From Halomonas halmophila (GTDB lineage Bacteria; Pseudomonadota; Gammaproteobacteria; Pseudomonadales; Halomonadaceae), in assembly GCF_006540005.1 (NCBI RefSeq), contig NZ_BJOC01000021.1, positions 62,001 to 126,000 of the forward strand: DNA of 64,000 bases, given 5' to 3'. Below the pieces are notes generated by a model. That model saw nothing but the letters and a program-made list of their open reading frames with translations. It did not search any database and was not told where the DNA came from. Positions 1 through 8,707 of this stretch are shown one piece after another (the stretch's first letter is position 1; each line of letters opens with the position of its first letter). A program made the position numbers and the translations under genes.

Positions 1-89
1 AGTGCCAGCGGGTCGAACGCCTGCCGGCCGAGCCCTGGGATGTGCCGCTGGATGCCATCGTCAGCGACCGGCAGGTTCTGCGTCCCTGA
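1..89 (+). CDS. ygfA: 5-formyltetrahydrofolate cyclo-ligase, C-terminal end (partial)
   Basis: Only the last 28 codons are inside the window; the frame is set by the TGA at 87-89. The visible tail (CQRVERLPAEPWDVPLDAIV) lines up with the C-terminus of E. coli 5-formyl-THF cyclo-ligase, which ends DCQLVEKLPVEEWDIPLPAV. The enzyme converts 5-formyl-THF to 5,10-methenyl-THF with ATP in the cytoplasm. A strong terminator follows about 65 bases downstream, so this is probably the end of a transcription unit. The family call rests on a short stretch recalled from memory, so it is moderately sure. Confidence 0.7.
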   Translation, partial: CQRVERLPAEPWDVPLDAIVSDRQVLRP

Positions 90-153
90 GGACGTCACAG
101 GGCGCACAGTCGTTGCTGAACACCCTCTGTGCGATCCATACGACGCTATATAA

Positions 154-186
154 AAAGCGGCCGGTGCCTCGGGCACCGGCCGCTTT
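154..186. terminator. Perfect 15-bp hairpin terminator
   Basis: A perfect 15-bp stem (AAAGCGGCCGGTGCC and its complement) closes on a 3-base loop. A-rich sequence flanks the left arm and T-rich sequence the right. It lies between the rightward ygfA end and the leftward 31-codon gene, so it can end transcription from both sides. Confidence 0.85.
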
Positions 187-221
187 ACTTGAATCCTGCA
201 GCTTGTCAGCGGAAGCGTTGC

Positions 222-317
222 TCAGTTGCCGGCCAAGGCCTGTGCATAACCGGTGACCACGACAGCTACACCGAACAACAGAACCAGCACCATGACCAGG
301 TCAGGCTTGCGCTTCAT
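222..317 (-). CDS. 31-residue single-pass membrane protein, conserved type
   Basis: This short leftward gene has the Shine-Dalgarno sequence AAGGAG 6 bases before its ATG; that ribosome site, not the longer open frame upstream, decides the start. The product begins MKRKPDLVMVLVLLFGVAVV, a basic N-terminus followed by one hydrophobic helix (about residues 8-24) and a short tail. From memory, near-identical tiny proteins (MKRKPDL..VLxxLFGxGVV) occur in Pseudomonas and relatives; their function is unknown to me. It sits between the terminator and ilvA and is likely its own unit or the tail of the ilvA transcript. Gene finders tend to skip it because of size. Confidence 0.7.
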   Translation of the reverse strand: MKRKPDLVMVLVLLFGVAVVVTGYAQALAGN

Positions 318-623
318 CTTCGACTCCTTGCTTGAGCTGACTTGCATAGGCGGCATCCCCGGTGCTCGGTTTCCACGACCCTGTTGCCGCATGGCCGTCC
401 CGGTGGCGAACGTCGCGCAAAATGCGGCCTTGCCGCGGCCGATAGCACCAATCTGCCGATCGATGGCGAGGGTAGCGGATGAGGCCGGGCATGACAACTC
501 TCATGCCCGGGTATCCCTCTGGTGGAGGAAGCCGGGAAAGGACTCGGGGCCCATCGAGCAGGGGCCGCCGCGACAGGCGGCGACCCGAAAGTATGCACTC
601 ACTATCGCTTCACGGACCGGCCA
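318..623. other. Intergenic stretch between the small membrane gene and ilvA
   Basis: About 300 bases with no gene. It presumably holds the promoter of the 31-codon gene and the 3' trailer of ilvA. A GC-rich stretch at 520-580 can fold locally, but I recognise no riboswitch or small RNA in it. A word resembling the AAGTGAGTGCTTACTT motif (see findings) lies at about 591-611. Confidence 0.4.
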
Positions 624-2138
624 TCAGGCCATGAACAGCCGATAGGCCGGATTGTCGGTTTCCTTCCAGTAGCGGTAGCCGATGTCGTCGAAGTACCCCT
701 GGACGTGGGACAGATCATCAGCGGGCACCTGCATGCCGACCAGCACCCGGCCATAGGCCGCACCATGGTTGCGGTAATGGAACAACGAGATATTCCAGTC
801 CTGGGGCAGATGCGTCAGGAAGTTCATCAGCGCGCCCGGGCGCTCGGGGAACTCGAAGCGATAGACCTCTTCGGCAAACCGCTCCTGGGGCCGCCCACCC
901 CCCAGGTGACGAATATGCAGCTTGGCCAGCTCATTGTCGGTCAGGTCTTCCACCGTATAACCCGCTTCCTGCAGCTTGTCGATCACGGCCTGGCGATCCT
1001 CACCCCCGGGCTTGACCTGCACGCCGACAAAGATGTGCGCGGACTCCGGATCGGCATAGCGATAGCTGAATTCGGTCACCATGCGCTTGCCGATGGTACG
1101 GCAGAACTTCTTGAAGCTGCCGGGCCGCTCCGGGATGGTCACCGCCAGGATGGCCTCGCGCTGTTCGCCGAGTTCAGTGCGCTCAGCGATGTGCTGCAGC
1201 CGATCGAAATTGGTATTGGCCCCGGAGTTGATGCAGACCAGCGTCTCGCCGCTCGCCCCGGAGGTCTGGATATACTTCTTGAGCCCCGCCAGCGACAGGG
1301 CGCCCGAGGTCTCGGAGACGGCACGCGTCTCCTCGAAGATATCCTTGACCGCCGCGCACATTTCGTCGGTGTTGACGGTAATGACCTCATCGATGAGGTC
1401 ACGCATCAGGGCGAAGGGGGCTTCACCGATCTGCGCCACGGCCACCCCTTCGGCGAACACGCCCACCTGATCCAGGATCACCCGCTCGCCGCATTCCAGG
1501 GCCGCCTTGAGGCAGGCACTGTCTTCCGACTCGACCCCGATGACCTTGACCTCCGGCCGCAGGTACTTGACGTAAGCGGCGATACCGGCGATCAGGCCGC
1601 CTCCGCCGACCGGCACGAAGATGGCGTCCAGGGGCGTGGCCTGCTGACGCAGGATTTCCATGCCCACGGTGCCCTGTCCGGCGATGACGTCGATATCATC
1701 GAAGGGCGGGATATAGGTATAGCCATGCTCCTGGATCAGCTCCTGGGCATGGGCCGCCGCCTCGGCGAAGGCATCGCCCTTGAGCACGACCCTGGCACCG
1801 CGCGCGCGCACCGCCTGTACCTTGATTTCCGGGGTGATGCGCGGCATCACGATGACCGCCTTGACGCCCATCAGCTTGGCCGCCATGGCCAGCCCCTGGG
1901 CATGGTTGCCGGCCGAGGCAGCGATGACGCCCTTGGCCTTCTGCTCATCGGTCAGCTGGGCCATGCGATTGTAGGCCCCGCGAATCTTGAAGGAATGGAC
2001 CGGCTGCAGGTCCTCGCGCTTGATCAGGATCTGGTTGTTGAAGCGACGGGAAAGAAAGGGGGCCGGCGACATCGGCGTTTCCCGAGCCGCTTCATAGACC
2101 CGGGCCTGGAGGATTTTCTTGACGGTGGCTTCGAGCAT
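624..2138 (-). CDS. ilvA: Threonine ammonia-lyase (threonine dehydratase), biosynthetic type
   Basis: A cytoplasmic PLP enzyme that deaminates threonine to 2-oxobutyrate, the first committed step of isoleucine synthesis. At 504 residues it matches the biosynthetic form. The PLP lysine is in SFKIRGAY (Lys51), the glycine loop is SAGNHAQG (about 76-82), and GGGGLIAG follows in the catalytic domain. The C-terminal third (about 330-504) is the tandem ACT-like regulatory region that binds isoleucine and valine in this family, so feedback control is expected. The open frame extends 19 codons further upstream, but the start MLEATVKK matches Pseudomonas IlvA and was chosen. It is divergent from rpiA. 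Confidence 0.95.
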   Translation of the reverse strand: MLEATVKKILQARVYEAARETPMSPAPFLSRRFNNQILIKREDLQPVHSFKIRGAYNRMAQLTDEQKAKGVIAASAGNHAQGLAMAAKLMGVKAVIVMPRITPEIKVQAVRARGARVVLKGDAFAEAAAHAQELIQEHGYTYIPPFDDIDVIAGQGTVGMEILRQQATPLDAIFVPVGGGGLIAGIAAYVKYLRPEVKVIGVESEDSACLKAALECGERVILDQVGVFAEGVAVAQIGEAPFALMRDLIDEVITVNTDEMCAAVKDIFEETRAVSETSGALSLAGLKKYIQTSGASGETLVCINSGANTNFDRLQHIAERTELGEQREAILAVTIPERPGSFKKFCRTIGKRMVTEFSYRYADPESAHIFVGVQVKPGGEDRQAVIDKLQEAGYTVEDLTDNELAKLHIRHLGGGRPQERFAEEVYRFEFPERPGALMNFLTHLPQDWNISLFHYRNHGAAYGRVLVGMQVPADDLSHVQGYFDDIGYRYWKETDNPAYRLFMA

Positions 2139-2321
2139 CCTGATATCCCAATGGGGTAGCGCATGAAGGTCGCGATCGCCGGACCGGCGTCGCACGCAAT
2201 ATCTTTACCAATATACAATGTCAGCGATTCGCGAGAACGCCCCACGAACCAAGAGCAGGGTAAACCTTTATTGGTAGCATCCCGCCTGGCATGGCGTCCA
2301 GCACGGCACCGCGTTATCCCC

Positions 2322-2327
2322 TATAAT
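2322..2327 (+). promoter_or_regulatory. Probable -10 box of the rpiA promoter
   Basis: A perfect TATAAT stands 38 bases upstream of the rpiA ATG, giving a leader of about 30 bases. No good -35 hexamer is visible 16-18 bases upstream, so the promoter may be weak or activator-dependent. Confidence 0.5.
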
Positions 2328-2365
2328 GGCGCCGCATTCGCCATCTTCCGCAAGCGAGTACCACC

Positions 2366-3037
2366 ATGAATCAGGACGACCTCAAGGACGCCGTGGCCGC
2401 CGCCGCCCTCGACGAGATCCGCCCGCTGCTCGGGCAGAACATCATCATCGGCGTCGGCACCGGCTCGACCGCCAACCGCTTCATCGACCAACTGGCCGGC
2501 CTGCGCAGCGACTTTCGCGGTGCCGTGGCCAGTTCGGAAGCTACCGCGGCACGCCTCAAGGGCCACGGTATCGACACATTCGAGCTCAATGAAGCCGGCA
2601 CGCTTCCCGTCTACATCGATGGTGCTGACGAAGTGAATGCTCACTTCCACATGATCAAGGGCGGCGGCGCGGCGCTGACCCGCGAGAAGGTCGTGGCGGC
2701 CTGCTCGGAACGCTTCGTGTGCATCGCCGATGCCTCCAAGCGCGTGGAGCGCCTCGGCGACTTCCCCCTGCCCATCGAGGTGATCCCCATGGCGCGCTCC
2801 TATGTGGCACGGGAGCTGGTCAAGCTGGGCGCCGACCCGGTCTACCGCGAGGGCGTGGTAACCGACAACGGCAACCAGATCCTCGATTGCTACGAATTCA
2901 TGATCGATGACCCGGTTGCCATGGAGGCCCGCCTCAATGCCATCGTCGGCATTGTCACCAATGGCCTGTTCGCGGCACGCGGTGCCGATGTGCTGCTGCT
3001 GGGCACCGACCGGGGCGTGGAGCGTTCGACACCCTGA
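2366..3037 (+). CDS. rpiA: Ribose-5-phosphate isomerase A
   Basis: Interconverts ribose 5-phosphate and ribulose 5-phosphate in the non-oxidative pentose phosphate pathway. It has 223 residues, close to the 219 of E. coli. Family signatures are present in order: IGVGTGSTA (phosphate loop), ASSEAT, IDGADEV with the catalytic aspartate region, and [11 protein letters not shown] with the catalytic lysine. It is monocistronic on this strand: ilvA diverges to the left and waaA converges from the right. The ATG lies just after a short A/G-rich stretch. Confidence 0.95.
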   Translation: MNQDDLKDAVAAAALDEIRPLLGQNIIIGVGTGSTANRFIDQLAGLRSDFRGAVASSEATAARLKGHGIDTFELNEAGTLPVYIDGADEVNAHFHMIKGGGAALTREKVVAACSERFVCIADASKRVERLGDFPLPIEVIPMARSYVARELVKLGADPVYREGVVTDNGNQILDCYEFMIDDPVAMEARLNAIVGIVTNGLFAARGADVLLLGTDRGVERSTP

Positions 3038-3104
3038 GCCGTCGGCCCGGGTCGATCGGGCGGGCACTGTAGCGCATCAGGGGCGCCACAGCGTAAGCAA
3101 GCAC

Positions 3105-4406
3105 TCACTTCTCCGGCAAGAGCCGCGCCAGGCCTTCCAGGGTGGCGTGCAAGGCCCCTCGGTTGGCCTCGACCACGGCGCGGCCAGCCTCGGCGAGCCG
3201 CGCCCGCTCCGGCGCATCACCGAACAGGCGCAACAGTGCCTCCGCCAGGGTCGCGCTGTCCTGAACCTCGACCAGCGCCGACGACTCGCGCAGGGTCGCC
3301 GCGAGATCCTCGAAATTGGCCAGCTCGGGGCCGGTCAGCACGGGGATGCCCATGGCCGCCGGTTCGAGCAGATTGTGCCCGCCCACGGGCACCAGGCTGC
3401 CGCCGACGAATGCCAGATCGGCGGCGCCATAGAGCGCCCCGAGCTCGCCCATGGTGTCGCCCAGATACACCGCCGTAGTCGCCGCCGGGATGTCACCCGC
3501 CGAACGCCGCACGCATGCCATGCCCGAGCTTGCGCACAGCTCGGCGACGGCCTCGAAGCGGCGTGGATGACGCGGCACCAGGATCAACAGGCTGTCGGGC
3601 AACGCCTGGCGCAGCCTGGCATGCGCCGCCAGCACCACTTCATCCTCGCCGGGGTGCGTCGAGCCGGCCACCCAGACGGGGCGCGACCCCAGACTTGTTC
3701 GTAAGCGCTCACTTACCTCGAATGCCCGATCATCAGTGGCCATATCGTACTTCAGCGAGCCGGTGATCGAGGTCTCATGCGCGGCCATCCCGAGGGCCTG
3801 GAAGCGCCTGGCGTCCTCGGATGACTTGGCTCCCAGCCAGTCGACATGCGACAGGGCCTCGGCCATCAGGCGCGACAGTCGCCGGTAGCTCGTCAACGAG
3901 CGCGCCGACAGCCGCCCGTTGACCACCGCCACGGGCACCTCATGGCGCTCGCAGGAAGCCAGCAGATTGGGCCACAGCTCGGTTTCGAAGAAGATCGCTA
4001 GGGCCGGCTGCAGTCGCGTCACGAAACGCCGCGCCGCGCCGGGCAAGTCCAGGGGCACGAAGTAATGACTCACTTCGCCGTAACCCCCTTCACGCTGCAG
4101 ACTTTCGGCCAGTGCCATGGCACGCTCGGCGCCGGTGGCCGTCATGGTGGTGATCACCAGGCGGTGCCGGGGATAGCATCGGTACAGGGACTCGATCAGC
4201 GAGCGCGCCGCCTGGACTTCGCCGACCGAGGCACAGTGCAACCAGATCGGTCGCCGGCGATCTCTGGCGACGGGCACGCGACCGAGCCGTTCCATGCGGC
4301 TGCGGCCGGGAAGATGCTCGCGCCACACGCGCCACCACAGCAGCGGTGCCAGCAACAGCAGAACCGCGGAATAGACCCGCCTGGCCCAGGGGTGGCCACC
4401 GGCCAT
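3105..4406 (-). CDS. waaA: 3-deoxy-D-manno-octulosonic acid (Kdo) transferase
   Basis: Transfers Kdo from CMP-Kdo to lipid IVA at the inner membrane, the first step of LPS core assembly. The 433 residues start with a hydrophobic anchor (about 11-28) and a basic patch. The catalytic glutamate motif ASVGE is at 59-63, and the C-terminal GT-B half carries GGSLVPVGGHNLLEPA. The ATG overlaps the hldE stop (shared base 4406), so it is the last gene of the leftward unit opsX-hldE-waaA. Because a Kdo kinase is encoded nearby, this WaaA may add a single Kdo as in Haemophilus; that is inference, since mono- and bifunctional forms cannot be told apart by eye. Confidence 0.93.
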   Translation of the reverse strand: MAGGHPWARRVYSAVLLLLAPLLWWRVWREHLPGRSRMERLGRVPVARDRRRPIWLHCASVGEVQAARSLIESLYRCYPRHRLVITTMTATGAERAMALAESLQREGGYGEVSHYFVPLDLPGAARRFVTRLQPALAIFFETELWPNLLASCERHEVPVAVVNGRLSARSLTSYRRLSRLMAEALSHVDWLGAKSSEDARRFQALGMAAHETSITGSLKYDMATDDRAFEVSERLRTSLGSRPVWVAGSTHPGEDEVVLAAHARLRQALPDSLLILVPRHPRRFEAVAELCASSGMACVRRSAGDIPAATTAVYLGDTMGELGALYGAADLAFVGGSLVPVGGHNLLEPAAMGIPVLTGPELANFEDLAATLRESSALVEVQDSATLAEALLRLFGDAPERARLAEAGRAVVEANRGALHATLEGLARLLPEK

Positions 4407-5836
4407 CAGCGCTCTCGATCCAGGATGGTCGAAATCATGGCGGTGGTGGAAACGCCATCCTCGAAGTCCAGCACCCTGACCTCGCCACCGGCGGCACGCA
4501 CCGCGTCTCCCCCGGCGATGTCCTCGGGCCGATAGTCACCGCCCTTGACCAGCACATCCGGCAGGACCGCCTCGATCAGGCGCTGCGGGGTATCCTCGCT
4601 GAACGGCACTACCCAGTCCACGGCCCCCAGGCCGCTCAGCACCTGCATGCGCCGCGCCAGCGGGTTGATGGGCCGCGAGGGGCCCTTGAGGCGCCCGATG
4701 GAGGCGTCGTCGTTGACTGCCACAATCAAGCGATCACCGAGCTGGCGGGCATGTTCCAGATAGGCCACATGCCCGGCATGCAGGATATCGAAGCAGCCAT
4801 TGGTCATGACAACGCGTTCGCCACGCGCCTGGGCGGCGCGCACGGCTTCGCACAGCGGCGCCGCGTCGATGGCACCGAACTCGGCCAGCTTGTCGCCGTG
4901 CAGCGCCGTATACAGCTCGGCAATCGACAGGGTGGCGGTGCCCGGCTTGGCGACCACCAGTCCGGCGGCCAGGTTGGCCAGGGTCATCGCCTCGGCAAAG
5001 CCGTGCCCTGCCGCCAGGGCCAGGCCCAGCACACCGATCACGGTGTCCCCGGCCCCGGTCACGTCGAACACCTCGCGCGCCCGGGTCGGCAGATGCAGCG
5101 GCTCCGCGCCATCGCGGATCAGCGTCATGCCGCGCTCGCTGCGCGTGATCAACAACGCCTCGAGTCCCAGCTCGGCGCGCAGGCTCTCGCCGCGCGCCGC
5201 CAGGGTGGCATCATCCGGGCATGGCCCCATCACCGCTTCGAACTCGGCCAGGTTGGGCGTGATGACGCTGGCACCACGGTAACGGGTGAAATCGGTGCCC
5301 TTGGGGTCGACCAGGATCCGCTTGCCGGCGCGACGCACACGCTCGATCAGCCCACCGACGTCACTCAGGGTGCCCTTGCCGTAATCCGACAGAATCACCA
5401 GATCGGCGTCCGGCAGGGCGAGCTCCACCTGCTCGGCCAGCCCCTGAGTATCGACCTTGCCCAACCCTTCCTCGAAATCGAGGCGAATGAGCTGCTGGTT
5501 GCGACTCATCACCCGCAGCTTGGTAATCGTCGGTATTTGCGCGCTACGCGCGAAGTAAGTGCTTACATCGGCATCTTCGAGGCGCTGCGTCAGGCGATCG
5601 GCATTGTCGTCATCGCCCACCAGGCCGGCCAGACCGGCCCGGGCACCCAGCGAGGCGATATTGAGCGCCACGTTGGCGGCACCACCGGGGCGGTCCTCGG
5701 CATCCTCGACCCGCACCACCGGCACCGGCGCCTCGGGCGAGATGCGCGAGGTGCCGCCATGCCAGTAGCGGTCCAGCATGACATCCCCCACGACCAGCAG
5801 GCGCGAGCGCTCTAGGGCCGTCAAATCAAGTTTCAT
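4406..5836 (-). CDS. hldE: Bifunctional heptose-7-phosphate kinase / heptose-1-phosphate adenylyltransferase
   Basis: Makes ADP-D-glycero-beta-D-manno-heptose together with GmhB. The N-terminal ribokinase-like domain (about 1-320) has [11 protein letters not shown], the RPGGAANVA substrate loop and the DVTGAGDTV anion hole. The C-terminal nucleotidyltransferase (about 340-476) carries [12 protein letters not shown]. The 476 residues match E. coli HldE (477). The open frame runs 25 codons further upstream, but [10 protein letters not shown] preceded by GGAGCC was chosen as start. The start lies 11 bases inside the end of opsX, so translation of the two is probably coupled. Confidence 0.96.
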   Translation of the reverse strand: MKLDLTALERSRLLVVGDVMLDRYWHGGTSRISPEAPVPVVRVEDAEDRPGGAANVALNIASLGARAGLAGLVGDDDNADRLTQRLEDADVSTYFARSAQIPTITKLRVMSRNQQLIRLDFEEGLGKVDTQGLAEQVELALPDADLVILSDYGKGTLSDVGGLIERVRRAGKRILVDPKGTDFTRYRGASVITPNLAEFEAVMGPCPDDATLAARGESLRAELGLEALLITRSERGMTLIRDGAEPLHLPTRAREVFDVTGAGDTVIGVLGLALAAGHGFAEAMTLANLAAGLVVAKPGTATLSIAELYTALHGDKLAEFGAIDAAPLCEAVRAAQARGERVVMTNGCFDILHAGHVAYLEHARQLGDRLIVAVNDDASIGRLKGPSRPINPLARRMQVLSGLGAVDWVVPFSEDTPQRLIEAVLPDVLVKGGDYRPEDIAGGDAVRAAGGEVRVLDFEDGVSTTAMISTILDRER

Positions 5837-6923
5837 CGGCAGGCTCCGTTGTCTGATGAGGCGCGGGCAACGCCAGCACGGCCTCGAGGCATTCGATGAC
5901 CTCATCGGCACGAATCAGCGACATGGCATCCGGATGGCGCACGCGCTGTCCCCAGGGCACGCTGTCAGCCGCCTTGTGCAAGTACTCACTCACTGCCTGG
6001 GGGTAGCGGTTGACCACGAACTCGCGCCATCGATAAGGCCCTGCCCGGTCGGGGTTGGTCGTGGCATACAGGCCGACGGTCGGCGTGTTCATGGCATTGG
6101 CCATGTGGACCGGCCCGGAATCCGGCGCGATGACCGCCTGCGCCGCGTCGATCAGCGCCAGCAACCCCTTCAGCGATGACTCGCCAATCGCGTCGATGAC
6201 CGCCCCCGACCGGGCCCGAGCGGCGATGAGCTGTCCCATCTCGCGCTCCTGGGTACTGCCGCCGCCGGTCAATACCGTCTTCAGGCCATGCTGCATCCAG
6301 GCATGCTCGACAACGGCGGCATAACCCTCGGCGGACCAGTTGCGGAAATTGCGCAGCCGCGGATTGGCACAGGGGCTCATGAGGATATAGGGCGCGCCGG
6401 CGGTGAATCCGGCGGCTTCCTGACGGGCCGCTTCGGGCACGGCCAGGGACCACTCCAGCGACAGATCGTCGACGCCCATCAAGCGCGCAAAGTCGAGGAA
6501 CGACTCGAGCACGTGCGCCCGGGCGTGCGGCGCCAGCTGGCGATGGGTGAACCAGTGCTGAGCATCCTTGGCACGCGCCTTGTCGTAGCCGATGCGCAGG
6601 TCCGCCTTGAGGCCCAGGGACAGCACGCTGGCCCGCAGCGCCTGCTGCATGTGCAGCAGGACGTCGAAGCGCGTATCCGCCAGCTGGCGCCAGAGTTGGC
6701 GCATGCCGGCAAGGCCCGAGGACTTGTCATAGACGATGAACTCGACCCCGGAAAGTCCGGCCAGTAAACTGTGCTCGCCCTTGCCGATGATCCAGGTGAT
6801 GCGCGCCTCGGGCCACTGGCGTTGCAGCGCACGTATCGTCGGCACCAGGTTGCAGACATCGCCCAGGGCGGAAAGGCGCAGCACACCAATGTGCTCGGGT
6901 CGGGCGGGCAGAGGATGCTTCAT
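5826..6923 (-). CDS. opsX: LPS heptosyltransferase I, OpsX type (GT9)
   Basis: A 365-residue GT9 glycosyltransferase expected to add the first L,D-heptose to Kdo on the cytoplasmic face. It resembles Haemophilus OpsX more than E. coli WaaC: it has [15 protein letters not shown] near the N-terminus, then [18 protein letters not shown] and [12 protein letters not shown]. The C-terminal donor site reads [13 protein letters not shown]. The start ATG (6921-6923) shares the palindrome CATG with the start of the divergent kdkA. No good ribosome site precedes it, so the start rests on similarity to OpsX (MSLNLPTPQRLCILRLSAIG from memory). It heads the opsX-hldE-waaA unit. Confidence 0.88.
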   Translation of the reverse strand: MKHPLPARPEHIGVLRLSALGDVCNLVPTIRALQRQWPEARITWIIGKGEHSLLAGLSGVEFIVYDKSSGLAGMRQLWRQLADTRFDVLLHMQQALRASVLSLGLKADLRIGYDKARAKDAQHWFTHRQLAPHARAHVLESFLDFARLMGVDDLSLEWSLAVPEAARQEAAGFTAGAPYILMSPCANPRLRNFRNWSAEGYAAVVEHAWMQHGLKTVLTGGGSTQEREMGQLIAARARSGAVIDAIGESSLKGLLALIDAAQAVIAPDSGPVHMANAMNTPTVGLYATTNPDRAGPYRWREFVVNRYPQAVSEYLHKAADSVPWGQRVRHPDAMSLIRADEVIECLEAVLALPAPHQTTEPADET

Positions 6924-7632
6924 GCGATTGGCAACGTTTCGAAAGGGACAGACTGGCATTCTATATGATGCGGATAGTTTATGTGACGCCCACGGGGCGC
7001 CACAAATCGACCCGCAGATCTTTGATCCCGAGTATTGGCGCCGAATGGACAAGGTCGTTGGCGAAGCGCCCGGACGCGGCGCCAGCCTGTTTCTCGACGC
7101 CGACGACAACGAGCAGTGGGTACTACGCCCCTATCGACGTGGCGGGCTCATCGCAAGACTCAGCAACGAGCGATACCTGTGGTTCGGCGCGGAACGCAGT
7201 CGTGCATTTCGTGAAATGCGTTTGACCGCACAGCTGTATGCCCAGGGCTTACCCGTACCGCGCCCCATCGCCGCCGGCGTGATGCAGCACGGTTTGACGT
7301 ATCGTGCCGATCTGATCACCGTTCGCCTGTCCGGGGCCCGCGCCCTGGCTGACTGCCTCACGGAGGCCGATGACACCTTGTTGCAACGCGTGGGAAGCAC
7401 CATCCGGCGTTTTCACGATGTCGGCCTGGACCATGTCGACCTCAACGCCCGCAACCTTTTGATCGACCAGGATAAAAAGGTCTGGCTGATTGATCTGGAC
7501 CGCTGTCGGCTGCGCCGCCCGGGCAAGTGGCAACAGGCCAACCTGACGCGTCTGGAACGCTCGCTGCACAAGCACCTGGCCCCGGACATCGCTTCGCACG
7601 TCACCCGACAGATTCAGTATGGCTATGGGTGA
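6922..7632 (+). CDS. kdkA: 3-deoxy-D-manno-octulosonic acid (Kdo) kinase
   Basis: Phosphorylates position 4 of lipid A-linked Kdo; the product is a small 236-residue kinase-fold protein similar to Haemophilus KdkA (241). Visible features are GRGASLFL (glycine loop, about 51-58), the invariant RRGG (about 72-75), catalytic HVDLNARN at 171-178 and the metal site LIDLDRC (about 189-195). AGAGGA is well placed before the ATG at 6922; longer open frame upstream lies antisense to opsX. The ATG overlaps the opposite-strand opsX start codon, so the two genes need promoters inside each other's 5' ends. Pairing with opsX supports a single phosphorylated Kdo in this organism. Confidence 0.88.
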   Translation: MRLATFRKGQTGILYDADSLCDAHGAPQIDPQIFDPEYWRRMDKVVGEAPGRGASLFLDADDNEQWVLRPYRRGGLIARLSNERYLWFGAERSRAFREMRLTAQLYAQGLPVPRPIAAGVMQHGLTYRADLITVRLSGARALADCLTEADDTLLQRVGSTIRRFHDVGLDHVDLNARNLLIDQDKKVWLIDLDRCRLRRPGKWQQANLTRLERSLHKHLAPDIASHVTRQIQYGYG

Positions 7633-7753
7633 GTTATCCCTCATCAGATAGCTGACCTAAACTCCTGTATTAGTTGCAATATGTCCTAGTAGCCGACTGA
7701 TAGGTGGTTACAATCTTTCCCAGCTTGTTATGTGAAGAGGAAGTCAAAGACTA

Positions 7754-8707
7754 ATGGATATCGTGTTGTGTGCCGACGAAACCTATATCGACAAGGCGGC
7801 CACCGTGATGGCTTCCGTGCTGTGCCATGCCAGTCGGTCCGAGGAGATCACCTTTCATTTGTTGGGTCACGACATCAGTACGGCTTCACGTGCCAAGCTG
7901 GAAGCCTGGTTTGACAAGCTTCCCGCCAGGCTGAGGTTTACCGAGACACAGCACCAGACCACGGCACAATGGCAGGCATTATCCTTGGGGCGTTTTGGCC
8001 CGGCTGCCATGTTGCGCTTGAGCATGGAGCGCTGGCTACCAGAAGACGTCAAGCGGGTTCTCTATCTGGACTGTGACGTGCTGGTACTCGATGACGTTGC
8101 ACGGTTGGCCGGTATAGAGATGCATGGATATGCCGTTGCCGCCGCCATGAATCTACAGAATGTGCCGCAAGATCGTCTCGGCATCCCCTACACGAAATAT
8201 TTCAACTCGGGAATTCTACTGGTGGATCTCGACCGCTGGAAATCACGGGGAGTGATGGCCAGTATTGAGCAACGACTCAACAGCCAATCAGAGGCTACCT
8301 GGCAATATCCGGATCAAGATGCACTGAACCTGGTATTTACTGACTGGCTTCGCCTTCCCTTGCGCTGGAACATGCAGCCATACACCTACCCTGCAGTGGA
8401 AAAAAAAGCGACTCACTACGTCGAATGGCGCCACGAGTTGCTTGAAGCAGCCTCAAACCCTGCAGTGGTGCATTTCATGGGCCCCATAAAACCATGGAAT
8501 GTTGACAGTCGGCACCCTTTGACATCGCTGTTTCGTAAATACATGTACTTAACGCCTTGGACTCCAATCCTGGAAGTTGGCCAGTTAAGTCCATTCAAAC
8601 GGTTACGGAGACGCTTGCTTCAAGCCCCCAAATCCTGGCGCCGCCGCCGTCGCCTGCGGCAATCCCCCAGCCTGACGCTGCCCGTAGCCAGCCGAGAGGC
8701 GCGCTGA
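7754..8707 (+). CDS. Glycosyltransferase family 8, LPS core type
   Basis: A 317-residue protein resembling WaaJ/WaaO-type glucosyl- or galactosyltransferases that decorate the outer core. It opens MDIVLCADETY with the UDP-sugar-binding alanine-aspartate. The metal-binding DxD is D106-C-D108 in YLDCDVLV, NSGILLVDLDRW follows, and HFMGPIKPW lies near the C-terminus. GAGGAAG is placed upstream of the ATG. Its codons and the 120-base leader are clearly richer in A and T than neighbouring genes, a hint of separate ancestry. Its stop overlaps the next gene's ATG by one base. Sugar and linkage cannot be read from sequence. Confidence 0.85.
   Translation: MDIVLCADETYIDKAATVMASVLCHASRSEEITFHLLGHDISTASRAKLEAWFDKLPARLRFTETQHQTTAQWQALSLGRFGPAAMLRLSMERWLPEDVKRVLYLDCDVLVLDDVARLAGIEMHGYAVAAAMNLQNVPQDRLGIPYTKYFNSGILLVDLDRWKSRGVMASIEQRLNSQSEATWQYPDQDALNLVFTDWLRLPLRWNMQPYTYPAVEKKATHYVEWRHELLEAASNPAVVHFMGPIKPWNVDSRHPLTSLFRKYMYLTPWTPILEVGQLSPFKRLRRRLLQAPKSWRRRRRLRQSPSLTLPVASREAR

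Noticed and set aside
520..600. GC-rich foldable stretch upstream of the small membrane gene considered as a riboswitch
   Set aside because: No conserved core of a cobalamin, TPP, SAM or other known class could be matched.
522..2159. 545-codon open frame on the plus strand opposite ilvA
   Set aside because: GC-rich shadow: ilvA on the minus strand has all motifs, and this frame shows no recognisable domain or ribosome site.
4346..5815. 489-codon open frame opposite hldE
   Set aside because: Antisense shadow of a complete, motif-perfect hldE.
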